A stretch of 64,000 bases of DNA. It comes from Sphingobacterium sp. UBA7855. Lineage in GTDB: Bacteria; Bacteroidota; Bacteroidia; Sphingobacteriales; Sphingobacteriaceae. The DNA lies in assembly GCA_002500745.1 (NCBI GenBank), contig DLST01000007.1, forward strand, positions 63,754 through 127,753, in the 5' to 3' direction. A program made the position numbers and the translations under genes. Position 1 is the stretch's first letter; the number at the start of each line of letters is the position of its first letter. The notes beneath the pieces are model-generated. The model was given only the letters and a program-made list of their open reading frames with translations, was not told where the DNA came from and ran no database searches. Below are positions 28,931 through 37,051 of the stretch, piece by piece.

Positions 28931-29388
28931 CTACTCCCAATTTGTCAAATGCCATTTTGCCAATTCCCAGTTATCGTCAGGATCGATTCGATAGTCAAAC
29001 TGTCTAGGGGAGGAGTTAGCTGTAATAATTTATTGCAGAAAGCTATTTGAGATTTCAGGATCGTAGACTCTCCAAATTAATTCTCGAGTTTTATTCAAAG
29101 TTATTCTTGCAAGAAATAAGGCGTTAGGCCTGTCCTTATTTTTCCTTTTATTTCAATATCTAAATAATCGCCATATTTGTCAATTACTTCAACTTCACTT
29201 TTTGAAGGCATTCCATTGTCGATTAAATCCTCTAGATCTATCATAATTGATAAATGCCATGCGAAAACTATTTTTGGTTCAAATTCCTTTAATGAAGTAT
29301 TGACGACGGCTACTCCAGGTAAACCATCTTGTTGAAAATTAAGCAAGGAATAGGATTCATCGAGTAATATTACTTTAAAATCTGTCAT
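28931..29388 (-). pseudogene. DUF695-family protein with frameshift and stop
   Basis: The first 95 codons (MTDFKVILLDESYSLLNFQQ, DLEDLIDNGMPSKSEVEVID) are intact. After YFLQE the frame stops, but the next frame continues with ARITLNKTRELIWRVYDPE, FLQ, a TAA, then SSPRQFDYRIDPDDNWELA and KWHLTNWE. That C-terminus is typical of DUF695 (substrate-like Y-DP-W motif). A frameshift near 29105 and one in-frame stop make this a pseudogene. It is the end of a run of minus-strand genes. Confidence 0.75.
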
Positions 29389-29412
29389 ATATTTTATAAC
29401 CTTAACCTTCTC

Positions 29413-29820
29413 TCAGTGATCATTACCTTTATAGATCCACATCGGTTCTGTTTGACCAGCTCGTTCAAAGCCATTCTTTTTATAAAAGTCGATAGCATTT
29501 CCATCAGCAGTAAGCATGTGCATATGAAAATCCTTATAGACCTCTTGCATTTTATCCATAATCAAACGCCCAACCCCTTTGCCTTGATAGGAGGGTAGCA
29601 CTAGTAGATGCGGATAATAAACGACTAGATATCCATCGGAAATGGCATTCCCCAAGCCTACCAATATTGCACCATCCCAGGCAGTAACCAAAGAATGCGA
29701 ATTTAAGAGTGCTTTTATCAGTAGTTCTGGTTTATCGGCCGCACTCCATTTATTGGCTGCGTAAAGTTTCAGTATGTCGTTTTCGTTCAAATCTCCGTTC
29801 AGGATAATAGTTATGTTCAT
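29413..29820 (-). CDS. GNAT-family N-acetyltransferase
   Basis: This 135-residue protein shows the GNAT acetyl-CoA binding loop in YPHLLVLPSYQGKGVGRLIM (Q/R-x-x-G-x-G/A), a central beta strand VVYYPHLLVLP, and the C-terminal ADGNAIDFYKKNGFERAG with its conserved aromatic residues. Size is normal for a minimal GNAT enzyme. It is part of the small minus-strand gene series here; the acetyl acceptor is unknown. Confidence 0.9.
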   Translation of the reverse strand: MNITIILNGDLNENDILKLYAANKWSAADKPELLIKALLNSHSLVTAWDGAILVGLGNAISDGYLVVYYPHLLVLPSYQGKGVGRLIMDKMQEVYKDFHMHMLTADGNAIDFYKKNGFERAGQTEPMWIYKGNDH

Positions 29821-29904
29821 ATATTATTCTGCAGTTTTTGTTGGTATATCTAGCAAATGTTCTTCGCTGGTAAACATGCGGACGAGTGGAAGGAATGGTT
29901 ACTA

Positions 29905-30162
29905 TTACTCGTAAACTTTCGCACCTTTGAAAATATCAGCAAATGTTGACCACTCAGCTTTTTCAGCATCTACATTTGCCTCTGTATTATCATAATACCC
30001 TTGGATATCTTCTGCGTATAAGGCCAAAGCCTCCAGAAAGTCGGGTAAAGTTTTGTTTTCCCAAGTTTCAGGATTTTGGAGCAGATCCTTATGCAGAAGA
30101 CCAAGAAATTTAATGAAGCTTTGTCTGTCTGTGACTTTTAATTCGTACAATTGATTATCCAT
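29905..30162 (-). CDS. small acidic protein of the DUF7660 type
   Basis: This 85-residue protein has FIKFLGLLHKDLLQNPETWE, NKTLPDFLEALALYAEDIQG and YYDN, followed by W-FADIFKGAKVYE. The order W-EN-L-FLEA-D-GYY-N matches the DUF7660 family of small immunity-like proteins as I recall it. It is intact and separated from its neighbours by 85 and 230 bases. No toxin is adjacent. Confidence 0.65.
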   Translation of the reverse strand: MDNQLYELKVTDRQSFIKFLGLLHKDLLQNPETWENKTLPDFLEALALYAEDIQGYYDNTEANVDAEKAEWSTFADIFKGAKVYE

Positions 30163-30394
30163 GTATTTTTACTTAATTGATTATAACACTTTTACCAGTT
30201 TAATAAATAAATGTCCTTTATTATCAATTACTAGTCAATGTTACTTGCAATATTTTGCAATAAGACTGGGTAATGGCGAGCGAGCTTACGGCAAGCAAAT
30301 TAAGCACCACCGTTATATGCTGTGCTTCCTGTCATTCTGTAGTAGGTAATAGTTTGTCAGCTAAATATTGTTTCCATTTTTTCCCAGTAAACTC

Positions 30395-31126
30395 TCAATT
30401 TCCGCTTTGGATTTGAGCATTCGGAAGGTCTGCAAGAATTGCTGTTAAGTCGTTCCAAACATTTTTCAATTCATCGTCCTTGTTCTCAAAATTCAAACTA
30501 AATTTTCCATTTTTTACTTTTATATGCTTGAGAAAAATACCTTCTTTTGTCGAGCTCATTCTGTCCGCAAGTTGTATATAGTAACCTTGATAGTCTGGAT
30601 AAGGAACTTGCTCCGGTTGTCTTTCTTCCCCTGAATAATAACGAAACAAAATGTCGTGTCCGTATTTGCTTAATTTTTCTTTCCAAAATAATGGTCTCGG
30701 AACTTCAGAAAGATCAGCGGTCAAATATATTTCTTTCTCGCTTGTCCAAGGCTTAAATGTTGTTTTTATTAGTTCTTGTTCTTCAATTTCAAGGCTGTTT
30801 GTAACTAGTCGAAAAGTCGCAGGAGTATAGAACTCTAAGCAAATTCCATTTTCGACTTCTCGTGCTTCGATATATTCAATGTAGTTGTCGTCACCAACAT
30901 TTGTGAAATCTATGTCAAAAGTCCATTCGTAAATTTTTGACGGAATGATTTTGAAAGGCAAAATGTGTCTTTCTGAATTTGCCTTATAATTTGCTTTCAC
31001 ATTATAACCAACAATAATTTCAAGCGGATTTTCTTTTATTGCCAAAACGTGTCCGTCTTCAAAATAGAAGTTGTCGGACAACCATTTGTCAAGGTCGTTG
31101 AATGTATGTATGGTAGTTTTTAGCAT
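30395..31126 (-). CDS. hypothetical protein, 243 residues
   Basis: A soluble acidic protein starting MLKTTIHTFNDLDKWLSDNF. It is beta-rich (YEWTFDIDFTNVGDD, IYLTADLSEVPRPLFWKEK), with no signal peptide. Neither family nor catalytic motif is recognised. It sits in a series of small minus-strand genes whose spacers share inverted repeats, like cassettes, and immunity function against a toxin is plausible but unsupported. Confidence 0.55.
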   Translation of the reverse strand: MLKTTIHTFNDLDKWLSDNFYFEDGHVLAIKENPLEIIVGYNVKANYKANSERHILPFKIIPSKIYEWTFDIDFTNVGDDNYIEYIEAREVENGICLEFYTPATFRLVTNSLEIEEQELIKTTFKPWTSEKEIYLTADLSEVPRPLFWKEKLSKYGHDILFRYYSGEERQPEQVPYPDYQGYYIQLADRMSSTKEGIFLKHIKVKNGKFSLNFENKDDELKNVWNDLTAILADLPNAQIQSGN

Positions 31127-31245
31127 TGTATATGTAGAGCGGCGACTTTGCGAAGTAACGTAGCCATATTGAAGATACGAAAGTGGAGCTGTTTTGCCAA
31201 GTCGGTTGTGGTATGCTGTCTTTCCTCAATCTTTAATAATTGCAC

Positions 31246-31737
31246 CTACCTTAAAAGTTTTCTGTCCTCTGTCGGGCATAACGGAATTAATTCTATTTGA
31301 AAAAAATCCTTGATTAATTCCCAGTTACTTATATTCATACTACCATTCCCGTTTTTGTCGAGGTGGTCAATAACATTTAAAGTACCAATAATTTCAAAAT
31401 TGTCTCGAAACTTCATAAAGTCTTTTCGGAAAATTAAAAATCCGTATGAACCTAAAAAGTATGGCCGAGTCTCAGGATGAATTGACCACATTTTATCAAG
31501 TTCGTTATCAGAATATTTGAAGTATTCACACTTTCTATTTCCTATTCCGAAGAATTCGATTTTATTAATGTTTGAAGTCGTCGGTTTTTCGAAACTGTCG
31601 TAGGTCAATGCCGCGAAAGTAAACCATTGCGGACTTCTGTCCTTGCGCGTATTCGTACAAAGCAACATTTTATATTTATTGTCAGCGGCTTTGAATGTTA
31701 ACAAGTCTCCTCGATTAATATCTGTTATTTTTGCCAT
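31246..31737 (-). CDS. hypothetical protein, 163 residues
   Basis: I start at MAKITDINRGDLLTFKAAD; a longer frame to 31815 would translate a repeated spacer sequence shared with the next gene's upstream region. The protein has a beta-rich N-terminal half with KYKMLLCTNTRKDRSPQWFT and a C-terminal half of mixed character. Similar proteins are widespread and unnamed in Bacteroidota; an Imm26-like fold is possible. No partner toxin is visible. Confidence 0.55.
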   Translation of the reverse strand: MAKITDINRGDLLTFKAADNKYKMLLCTNTRKDRSPQWFTFAALTYDSFEKPTTSNINKIEFFGIGNRKCEYFKYSDNELDKMWSIHPETRPYFLGSYGFLIFRKDFMKFRDNFEIIGTLNVIDHLDKNGNGSMNISNWELIKDFFQIELIPLCPTEDRKLLR

Positions 31738-31836
31738 AGAATGGTTTGTCTCTGCATTGCAGGTAACAACTGTTTTTGTCAAACTAATATATAAAAAGTT
31801 AATAGATTTTGGCAAGCCGATGTCATCTGCTTTTTT

Positions 31837-32535
31837 TTAATAAAAGTCACAGTAGAAATTCCATTCTTCTGTTTTCGCATTTTTAGCAAAATACATCGTT
31901 CCGCTATCAACTATATTCAAATTTGCTTTGTCGTCGGATGCAATTTGAAATACAAATTCAAAGTCGTTGCCAAAATATACACTTGGTTGACAAAAGCTTG
32001 GATAACCTCCAAGTTTGTGTCCATATTGATTTTCAGCTATATCATAATAACCTTCAATTATTCCCGAATCTTCAAGTTTTAATATTTCATCTTCCATTTC
32101 ACTTGTTAAACCACCTCCGTCCCACACAGGATAATCTTCTTCTATTTTTGAAGGTTTTAGGGGGAATGGTTTTAGCACTGAATCAGGATTGTTTAAATCT
32201 TTAATTATTAATTTGTCTGATTTTTTATATTCTCGCAATACCCATTCATTTCCGTTGGCTGTTATATCCATTGGAAGTTCTTCTGCTATAAAAACAGTAA
32301 TCACCATTGTATCAGCTAAAATATCAGGTCTAATTTCAATATCTTCTAAGCAAAGCTGAAACAAAGGAAACATTAGATTTCCATTTTTGTCTTTCGGAAT
32401 TTCTTCATCTTCTTTGTATAAGTAAACTTTTCCTATCCAACTTTCAGAAATAGAATTTGTTGGCGTAAAACCTCCTGTTTTAAATTCTATAGCTTTTCTT
32501 ACAATCTGTTGTTTTATTTTATTTACTTCATTCAT
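31837..32535 (-). CDS. DUF1963 (YwqG-like) protein
   Basis: The 232-residue protein carries the DUF1963 hallmarks: LMFPLFQLCLEDI near residue 55, GHKLGGYPSFCQ near 175 (the G-K-GG-P-Q motif) and DFEFVFQIASD near 200, with GTMYFAKNAKTEEWNFYCDF at the end. YwqG-type proteins accompany secreted toxins and may be immunity proteins. The frame is intact and starts right after a 9-bp inverted repeat spacer. Confidence 0.85.
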   Translation of the reverse strand: MNEVNKIKQQIVRKAIEFKTGGFTPTNSISESWIGKVYLYKEDEEIPKDKNGNLMFPLFQLCLEDIEIRPDILADTMVITVFIAEELPMDITANGNEWVLREYKKSDKLIIKDLNNPDSVLKPFPLKPSKIEEDYPVWDGGGLTSEMEDEILKLEDSGIIEGYYDIAENQYGHKLGGYPSFCQPSVYFGNDFEFVFQIASDDKANLNIVDSGTMYFAKNAKTEEWNFYCDFY

Positions 32536-32769
32536 TGTGAATCGCGTTTGGGCAATTGCAGGTAATAACTGTATTGGCGAAACTAATATACTAAAAGTTT
32601 CGCCTATCCATCCTTATATATGTATTTCCACTACCGTCCCAGACGATTAGACAATTTGTATCAAAAAATGACGCATAGTGTTTTCAGTCAGCTTAGACCG
32701 GGATAGTGGAATCTGTCCAATCTTATAAGCTTGATACGTATGAAAATATTTGTGAAGAGGCTACGCTTT

Positions 32770-32865
32770 CCAGTAAACAACCCTACATGCAAACAAATAC
32801 CTCAGCCCTGCAATTTGTAAATCTTAAAAGTTAATAGCTGTAAGCCTATTAATTCAGCATACTAA
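32770..32865 (+). repeat. promoter-like dispersed repeat (copy 2)
   Basis: Shares with copy 1 the blocks TAAATCTTAAAAGTTAATAG, CTGTAAGCCTATTAATTCAG and CATA. It ends 80 bases before the hairpin of the 155-residue gene at 32948, so this copy belongs to that gene's upstream region. Confidence 0.7.
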
Positions 32866-32914
32866 AGCCAATTGCATATAAAAAATGGGAAACAATAAAT
32901 ATCTCTACTCTACA

Positions 32915-32943
32915 CAATATTACTAATATTATTAGTAATATTG
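32915..32943 (+). promoter_or_regulatory. perfect 13-bp hairpin overlapping the translation start region (copy 1)
   Basis: CAATATTACTAAT, a 3-base ATT loop, then ATTAGTAATATTG form a 13-bp perfect inverted repeat that ends four bases (TAAA) before the ATG. The second intact copy of the gene has an identical hairpin at 40127-40155 with the same spacing. In mRNA it would hide the ribosome-binding region; as DNA it could be an operator for a dimeric protein, possibly the gene's own product. Confidence 0.85.
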
Positions 32944-32947
32944 TAAA

Positions 32948-33415
32948 ATGAAACCGCTAGAAATCTTTTGCCGAAATCGGGTAATGCACGCTCAAATTAC
33001 CGTGCATGATAAAAGCATGGGCATGAAAGACTATCATCTCTATAACAAAAATGGTCTTGCTTTTTATGTTTTCAGGAAATTTCAGGGCGTGTGGCAATTG
33101 GCATACGGTGTACTTGCCGATGACATCAAGGAAGCGTGCATTGACGCCCTTATACTTCGCTTTGATACCGATGTGCCTGATTTGTTTTATCATCATGGAA
33201 AACGGCAGGTAGTGGAAGTTAGGGCCAAGGAATACAGCCTTTGGCATATTTATCTCAATAATGCTTATGTAGGGAGTATTCAATATTATAGCTTTACTAA
33301 GCAGTTCAATTACCACCTTGATGACAATTGCTTATTGACCGATGATCACGTGCAAAAGTATATAGCCATGATCAGACGCGGGGAATTAAAGTGGATAAAG
33401 GACGATATTCGATGA
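32948..33415 (+). CDS. 155-residue repeat-family protein, copy A
   Basis: The protein starts MKPLEIFCRNRVMHAQITVH and contains two similar halves: DYHLYNKNGLAFYVFRK and SIQYYSFTKQFNYHL share an ...Y...F-K pattern, and each half is followed by an acidic stretch (ADDIKEACID, LTDDHVQKY). It is soluble, without a signal peptide. Copy B at 40160-40627 differs by only two residues. Fragments lie at 24.84 and 50.88 kb. No family is recognised. The repeated gene, hairpin and tail suggest a mobile or phase-linked element. Confidence 0.75.
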   Translation: MKPLEIFCRNRVMHAQITVHDKSMGMKDYHLYNKNGLAFYVFRKFQGVWQLAYGVLADDIKEACIDALILRFDTDVPDLFYHHGKRQVVEVRAKEYSLWHIYLNNAYVGSIQYYSFTKQFNYHLDDNCLLTDDHVQKYIAMIRRGELKWIKDDIR

Positions 33416-33429
33416 AAAAGGATATAAAA

Positions 33430-33550
33430 AGAATAAAAAACCTTGAGTCTGGGAGGATCTCAAGGTTTACAAATTACTACCTAAATTACTACCTATTTTT
33501 GAAAAGTACTGTTAATACAATATCGAATCCTGTTTGGTTTTAAAAAAAAG
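33430..33550. repeat. dispersed tail repeat with hairpin (copy 3)
   Basis: Follows copy A by 15 bases. AACCTTGAG pairs with CTCAAGGTT; the minus strand reads into a T run, so it acts as a leftward terminator on paper. The next 80 bases match copies 1 and 2 with a short local duplication (ATTACTACC twice). Confidence 0.75.
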
Positions 33551-33712
33551 TATTTCTAGCTGTTGGGCACGGAGTACTAGCTGTCAAAAAGTTTTCTGTT
33601 ACCGGATTTCTAACTATAGATGATCTAAGCATTAAAAAATATTTCACGTTGACAGACCAGGTTTGGATGATTTGGAGTACTCGTCAGGCTAACAATAATA
33701 TTCGATGAAGTG
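33551..33712 (+). pseudogene. conserved coding relic (copy 1)
   Basis: The frame reads KKFSVTGFLTIDDLSIKKYF, then TLTDQVWMIWSTRQANNNIR and stop. The same stretch recurs at 40690-40855, also directly after a tail repeat, with one stop and a longer end. Its gene is unknown and no full copy exists in the window. The bases to 34029 hold no other gene. Confidence 0.5.
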
Positions 33713-34029
33713 AAATAGCATTATAAAATCAATTTTTTATCAGTTGGCAAGTTTTGAACAACAATCATCTATCGCTGTGTATTGATAAATCCCAGGAGCT
33801 ATTTTACAGACGTCCATTTGTACGCGATCACCCGGTATTGGTCGGTTATAACGAGTCTGTCTTTTACGATAGTATCGCTTAAGTTTTAAATACTGTTTCT
33901 ATTTAAATCTCCAAGCATCATTTTATAATTTGGTTAATATTAAGGTAGTTAATATCCCTAATGATTCAAAAAGGGATTGCTTCCTACCTGAAATAGCTCA
34001 CATTTTTCTCTAATTTAAATAAATTAGTC

Positions 34030-34662
34030 CTACTTTGCACCAATAATAGACCTGAATTCCTCTTCAGAATAATTTTCTATAATACCGTGTTTGGTTTTCA
34101 GATAATCAAAGATAGCAAGATTGTCCAGCCCATGTGATTCCCGAAGTCCATCAATAATTGTTTTTAAATAGGAAATGCTAGGTTTAGTCGAGGATTGTGA
34201 ATCCTGTTCATTTGTTATTGTGAAAATAGGATAACCATTATGTTCACCCAAGTATAATAGATTACCATACCATGAAGGCTGTTTAAAAATATAAGAGCCC
34301 TTTTCTATAGCCTTTCCAAAGTCAATTTCTAAGTTGATGCTTGTATTGGTCTCCTGTCTAGCAATATCTATCAATTGGCTTTTTGTTATCAAATATATTC
34401 GTCCATAAGTAGATGCAATAGGAGTAAATGTAGTTCTGATAAAAGCAATACCCCCGTTCCAATTTTTCGAGACTTTCGCAAAATAAAGTTCAGCGGAGAT
34501 ATACATTTGTTCACTGTCGATCGGAAGCGTTTTATCATTACATCCATTGTAAGTTGTGTTTGCACCAGCGGGCTGGCCTCCCTTTATATAGCAAAGAAAC
34601 CTTTCTTGCAGCATGTTGGAGCCGTAACATGCATACCAAACTTTTTCGTTCAGATTATTCAT
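34030..34662 (-). CDS. gamma-glutamylcyclotransferase-like (AIG2-fold) protein
   Basis: The N-terminal WYACYGSNMLQERF is the phosphate/backbone-binding loop of the gamma-glutamylcyclotransferase/AIG2 fold (Y-GSN), and the domain spans about residues 7-110. The C-terminal 100 residues (GKAIEKGSYIFKQPSWYGNL, TNEQDSQSSTKPSISYL) belong to the same protein in all copies. The intact gene is last in a four-gene minus-strand cluster and overlaps the preceding gene by 4 bases. It may act on gamma-glutamyl or related linkages; the target is unknown. Two decayed copies exist at 0.85 and 20.65 kb. Confidence 0.8.
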   Translation of the reverse strand: MNNLNEKVWYACYGSNMLQERFLCYIKGGQPAGANTTYNGCNDKTLPIDSEQMYISAELYFAKVSKNWNGGIAFIRTTFTPIASTYGRIYLITKSQLIDIARQETNTSINLEIDFGKAIEKGSYIFKQPSWYGNLLYLGEHNGYPIFTITNEQDSQSSTKPSISYLKTIIDGLRESHGLDNLAIFDYLKTKHGIIENYSEEEFRSIIGAK

Positions 34663-35075
34663 TTTTTAGTGTTTTTGACTTCTTTCAGATGCCAGCGCAA
34701 TTCCTCAGGAACTAATGCAAAGGCATAGCTAGAGATCCCAAAATCTTTTGAGAATAGTTCCCTATCATTTTGCCAAACTGTTATTTGATCCCAATAAGCC
34801 AGGAAGAAATCTCCTTCCTGAATAAAGTCCATCCAACCATCTGCTTTAATTGATGCTTGTTTGTCGATCAATATGATACCCGAGTAATTTTCTAGACTAC
34901 TATCCAGAAACATTCCATCATGGCCTTCAATACATGATTCTGACCAGTCAAAGTCAAATTCAAAGCTCATACTCAACAAACTATTCAATTCATCAACAAG
35001 CTGGATTTGCACTAGTTTCCTTAATTTTGGCCCCATAGAACTTGAAAATCCATATTTACTCCAATTATCTTCCAT
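34659..35075 (-). CDS. hypothetical protein, 138 residues
   Basis: An intact soluble protein starting MEDNWSKYGFSSSMGPKLRK, with FEFDFDWSESCIEGHDGMFL and DGWMDFIQEGDFFLAYWDQI in the middle. Aromatic and acidic composition resembles immunity proteins. It overlaps the GGCT-like gene by 4 bases (translational coupling). It has been deleted in the duplicate block at 20.9 kb. Confidence 0.6.
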   Translation of the reverse strand: MEDNWSKYGFSSSMGPKLRKLVQIQLVDELNSLLSMSFEFDFDWSESCIEGHDGMFLDSSLENYSGIILIDKQASIKADGWMDFIQEGDFFLAYWDQITVWQNDRELFSKDFGISSYAFALVPEELRWHLKEVKNTKK

Positions 35076-35081
35076 AGATTC

Positions 35082-35570
35082 CTATTTATGTGTTGAGCGT
35101 ACTCTTTTCAATTTAAATATAGTATATCCGATCGAGGGAGATATGGCTGAGAGAATAATATAAATGCATTTGGCTTGGAATCCCCAATTTATATTCAATG
35201 GGAGTGGCATTTCCTTGATGAGATGAGCTATTAAAACATCATATGCTATGTAATAAGCCTCAGGAATTAGCCGTAAAATAGTGATACCTATATTTGTGTT
35301 AAACTGATAATTTCCTGTTATGAGTATACAAAAAATTAATATCAGTAGTCCAATCAATGCTGGCCAGAATATGGAGAAAATCTTTCTATTTCTTTGCGCC
35401 TTTAGGTATCCTGCATAAATAAGTGCTGCAACCTGCAATCCAAAGATAATCAGATTGAAATTTAAATTCTTCGTAAAATACCTCAGCCAATCACCGTCTG
35501 TTAATAGTGCATAAAATGTCAAAACCATAAAACTGAGATGTACAAATAGGGGAGCGTCAATTCTCTTCAT
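35082..35570 (-). CDS. four-helix integral membrane protein
   Basis: This 162-residue protein has four membrane segments: FVHLSFMVLTFYALL, LIIFGLQVAALIYAGYL, IFWPALIGLLILIFCILITG, and IYIILSAISPSIGYTIFKL. A short, positively charged N-terminus (MKRIDA) suggests both termini are inside. It overlaps the lipoprotein gene by 14 bases. The duplicate at 20901-21389 has a TGG-to-TAG stop. No family is recognised. Confidence 0.7.
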   Translation of the reverse strand: MKRIDAPLFVHLSFMVLTFYALLTDGDWLRYFTKNLNFNLIIFGLQVAALIYAGYLKAQRNRKIFSIFWPALIGLLILIFCILITGNYQFNTNIGITILRLIPEAYYIAYDVLIAHLIKEMPLPLNINWGFQAKCIYIILSAISPSIGYTIFKLKRVRSTHK

Positions 35571-36144
35571 TATCCATATTACGTTTGTGGAATCTCAATG
35601 TCTTTATCGATTTAAGAAGATCCTGTTCTGTTTGCGCTTTCAGGTTTGAACCATGAAGGTTAAATCGGACTTTTGAAGAGTCTCCCCATAGGCTGCCGAT
35701 GTACACTCCGGTGTTTCCTTTTCCGGATATTCTCGGAAATACGATTTTCGCTCTTCTGTTATCGATAATATCCCAGGATACATTTTGTTTTCTGTAAAGA
35801 TCAGCATCGAGATCCAAATCCAATATCGGCATATCTTTTACAATAATATAGTCCGAAGAGTCCGTTGCACTTTCCTCCATCATCTGTCTGGTAATGACTT
35901 CTATGTTATGCTCTGTCAAACTATTGGAATACATCCCCAGATCGAAGTAAAGCGTATCGTTGTTGTCTACAGCAATTGCGCCGACATAACTGTCGATTCC
36001 GTTTTGTTTGACTTGTTGCCATTTATAGGGAACCTCAAGTGTAAATAGACCAAAATCCATTGTCTTTGTGCGAGATGGATCCTTGCAACCAGTAACGAGG
36101 ATAGTAAGGGCAGAAATGTGGAATAGTTTTATGAACTGTATCAT
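35557..36144 (-). CDS. predicted lipoprotein, first gene of the four-gene cluster
   Basis: This 195-residue protein starts with a signal (IKLFHISALTILVTGC) whose lipobox LVTGC predicts lipidation. The mature part begins KDPSRTKTMDFGLFTLEVPY and has a beta-strand-rich PsbP-like appearance, with HNIEVITRQMMEESATDSSD in the middle. It is first of the cluster with the membrane protein, the 138-residue protein and the GGCT-like protein. The paralog at 21376-21957 shares about 80 percent of residues. Confidence 0.75.
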   Translation of the reverse strand: MIQFIKLFHISALTILVTGCKDPSRTKTMDFGLFTLEVPYKWQQVKQNGIDSYVGAIAVDNNDTLYFDLGMYSNSLTEHNIEVITRQMMEESATDSSDYIIVKDMPILDLDLDADLYRKQNVSWDIIDNRRAKIVFPRISGKGNTGVYIGSLWGDSSKVRFNLHGSNLKAQTEQDLLKSIKTLRFHKRNMDNEEN

Positions 36145-36269
36145 GCTATGGCTTATACGTTGAATTTACAAAATTAGCATGGACTATCCATCTATGGCTA
36201 GTATTTTTTATTATTAAATCGTAAACGGGTGGAGTGGAAGTGCCAAATTAATCATTAGCTTCGTGCAAC

Positions 36270-36575
36270 ATGATTTTCTTTTTAGATATAGACGGTGTCA
36301 TGGTACATGCCAATCCACATAGGTATGTAGAGCAGGCAACTGATGACTTCTATGTATTCAGTAGTGCTGCTGTAGAGATATTTAATACAATATTCATTGC
36401 AGAGGAAGATCAGGTGATCCTCTCCACCTCGCACCGTTCTAGATATACAATAGCAAAATGGAAAAAGATATTTCTTGATAGGGATATTCGAATTGATTCA
36501 CTTCAACTGTTGGATAATACTGAACAACATTTGATTGATCACTATACGCGAAAGATTGAAGACTATACTCAATAG
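36270..36575 (+). CDS. short HAD-like protein, probably C-terminally truncated
   Basis: The start FFLDIDGVMVHANPHRYVEQ carries the HAD motif I (DxDGV) and ILSTSHRSRYTIAKWK the Ser/Thr motif of the HAD group with small caps that repair RNA ends or occur in hypothetical phosphatases. Typical members are 140-160 residues; this one stops at 101, before the acidic motif IV, just next to a minus-strand gene. It may be a truncated and inactive phosphatase. Confidence 0.65.
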   Translation: MIFFLDIDGVMVHANPHRYVEQATDDFYVFSSAAVEIFNTIFIAEEDQVILSTSHRSRYTIAKWKKIFLDRDIRIDSLQLLDNTEQHLIDHYTRKIEDYTQ

Positions 36576-36612
36576 GTAATTTCCTATTAATAGTTGTCGT
36601 ATTGATTATAAG

Positions 36613-37038
36613 TCAATCAGAGAAAAACTGGAAAGCTGGATAATCTTTCAATTTGATAAAGTCAAATCTGTAGTAACAATTCCAATAGCTTATTATTCTA
36701 CTTCGGATCGCCCTTTCATATAATGTGTTTTCAGTAAAGAATTCTTTGATCCAACTCTTTTGCTGCGGGGTAATGCATGCAATAATGGTCAAATGGATTT
36801 CCATAACATACTCACCTAATAACTGCACTACATATGGAATGCTTTCCGAGGGAAAAAGATTCATTAGTTTCGCTATTGCTATTTCACGAATGTACCCATC
36901 ATGATGACGGGTCATGAGACCTAGTTCCTCAAAATCCTTCATCGTTTCAACGTCATTTTTCGTTGTGGATCTATATATCCGATATGGAAATTGATTAACT
37001 TTTCCCTGCCATAGGACGTGGATTTGTTCCATTCTCAT
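36613..37038 (-). CDS. hypothetical protein, 141 residues
   Basis: An intact soluble protein with MRMEQIHVLWQGKVNQFPYR, DGYIREIAIAKLMNLFPSES and IPYVVQLLGEYVMEIHLTII. The middle looks like HEAT-type helices. It begins 14 bases downstream of the phosphoesterase stop, so the two are probably cotranscribed. A decayed 5' fragment lies at 566-663. The family is not recognised. Confidence 0.6.
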   Translation of the reverse strand: MRMEQIHVLWQGKVNQFPYRIYRSTTKNDVETMKDFEELGLMTRHHDGYIREIAIAKLMNLFPSESIPYVVQLLGEYVMEIHLTIIACITPQQKSWIKEFFTENTLYERAIRSRIISYWNCYYRFDFIKLKDYPAFQFFSD

Positions 37039-37051
37039 TGTTGTTTTTTGT

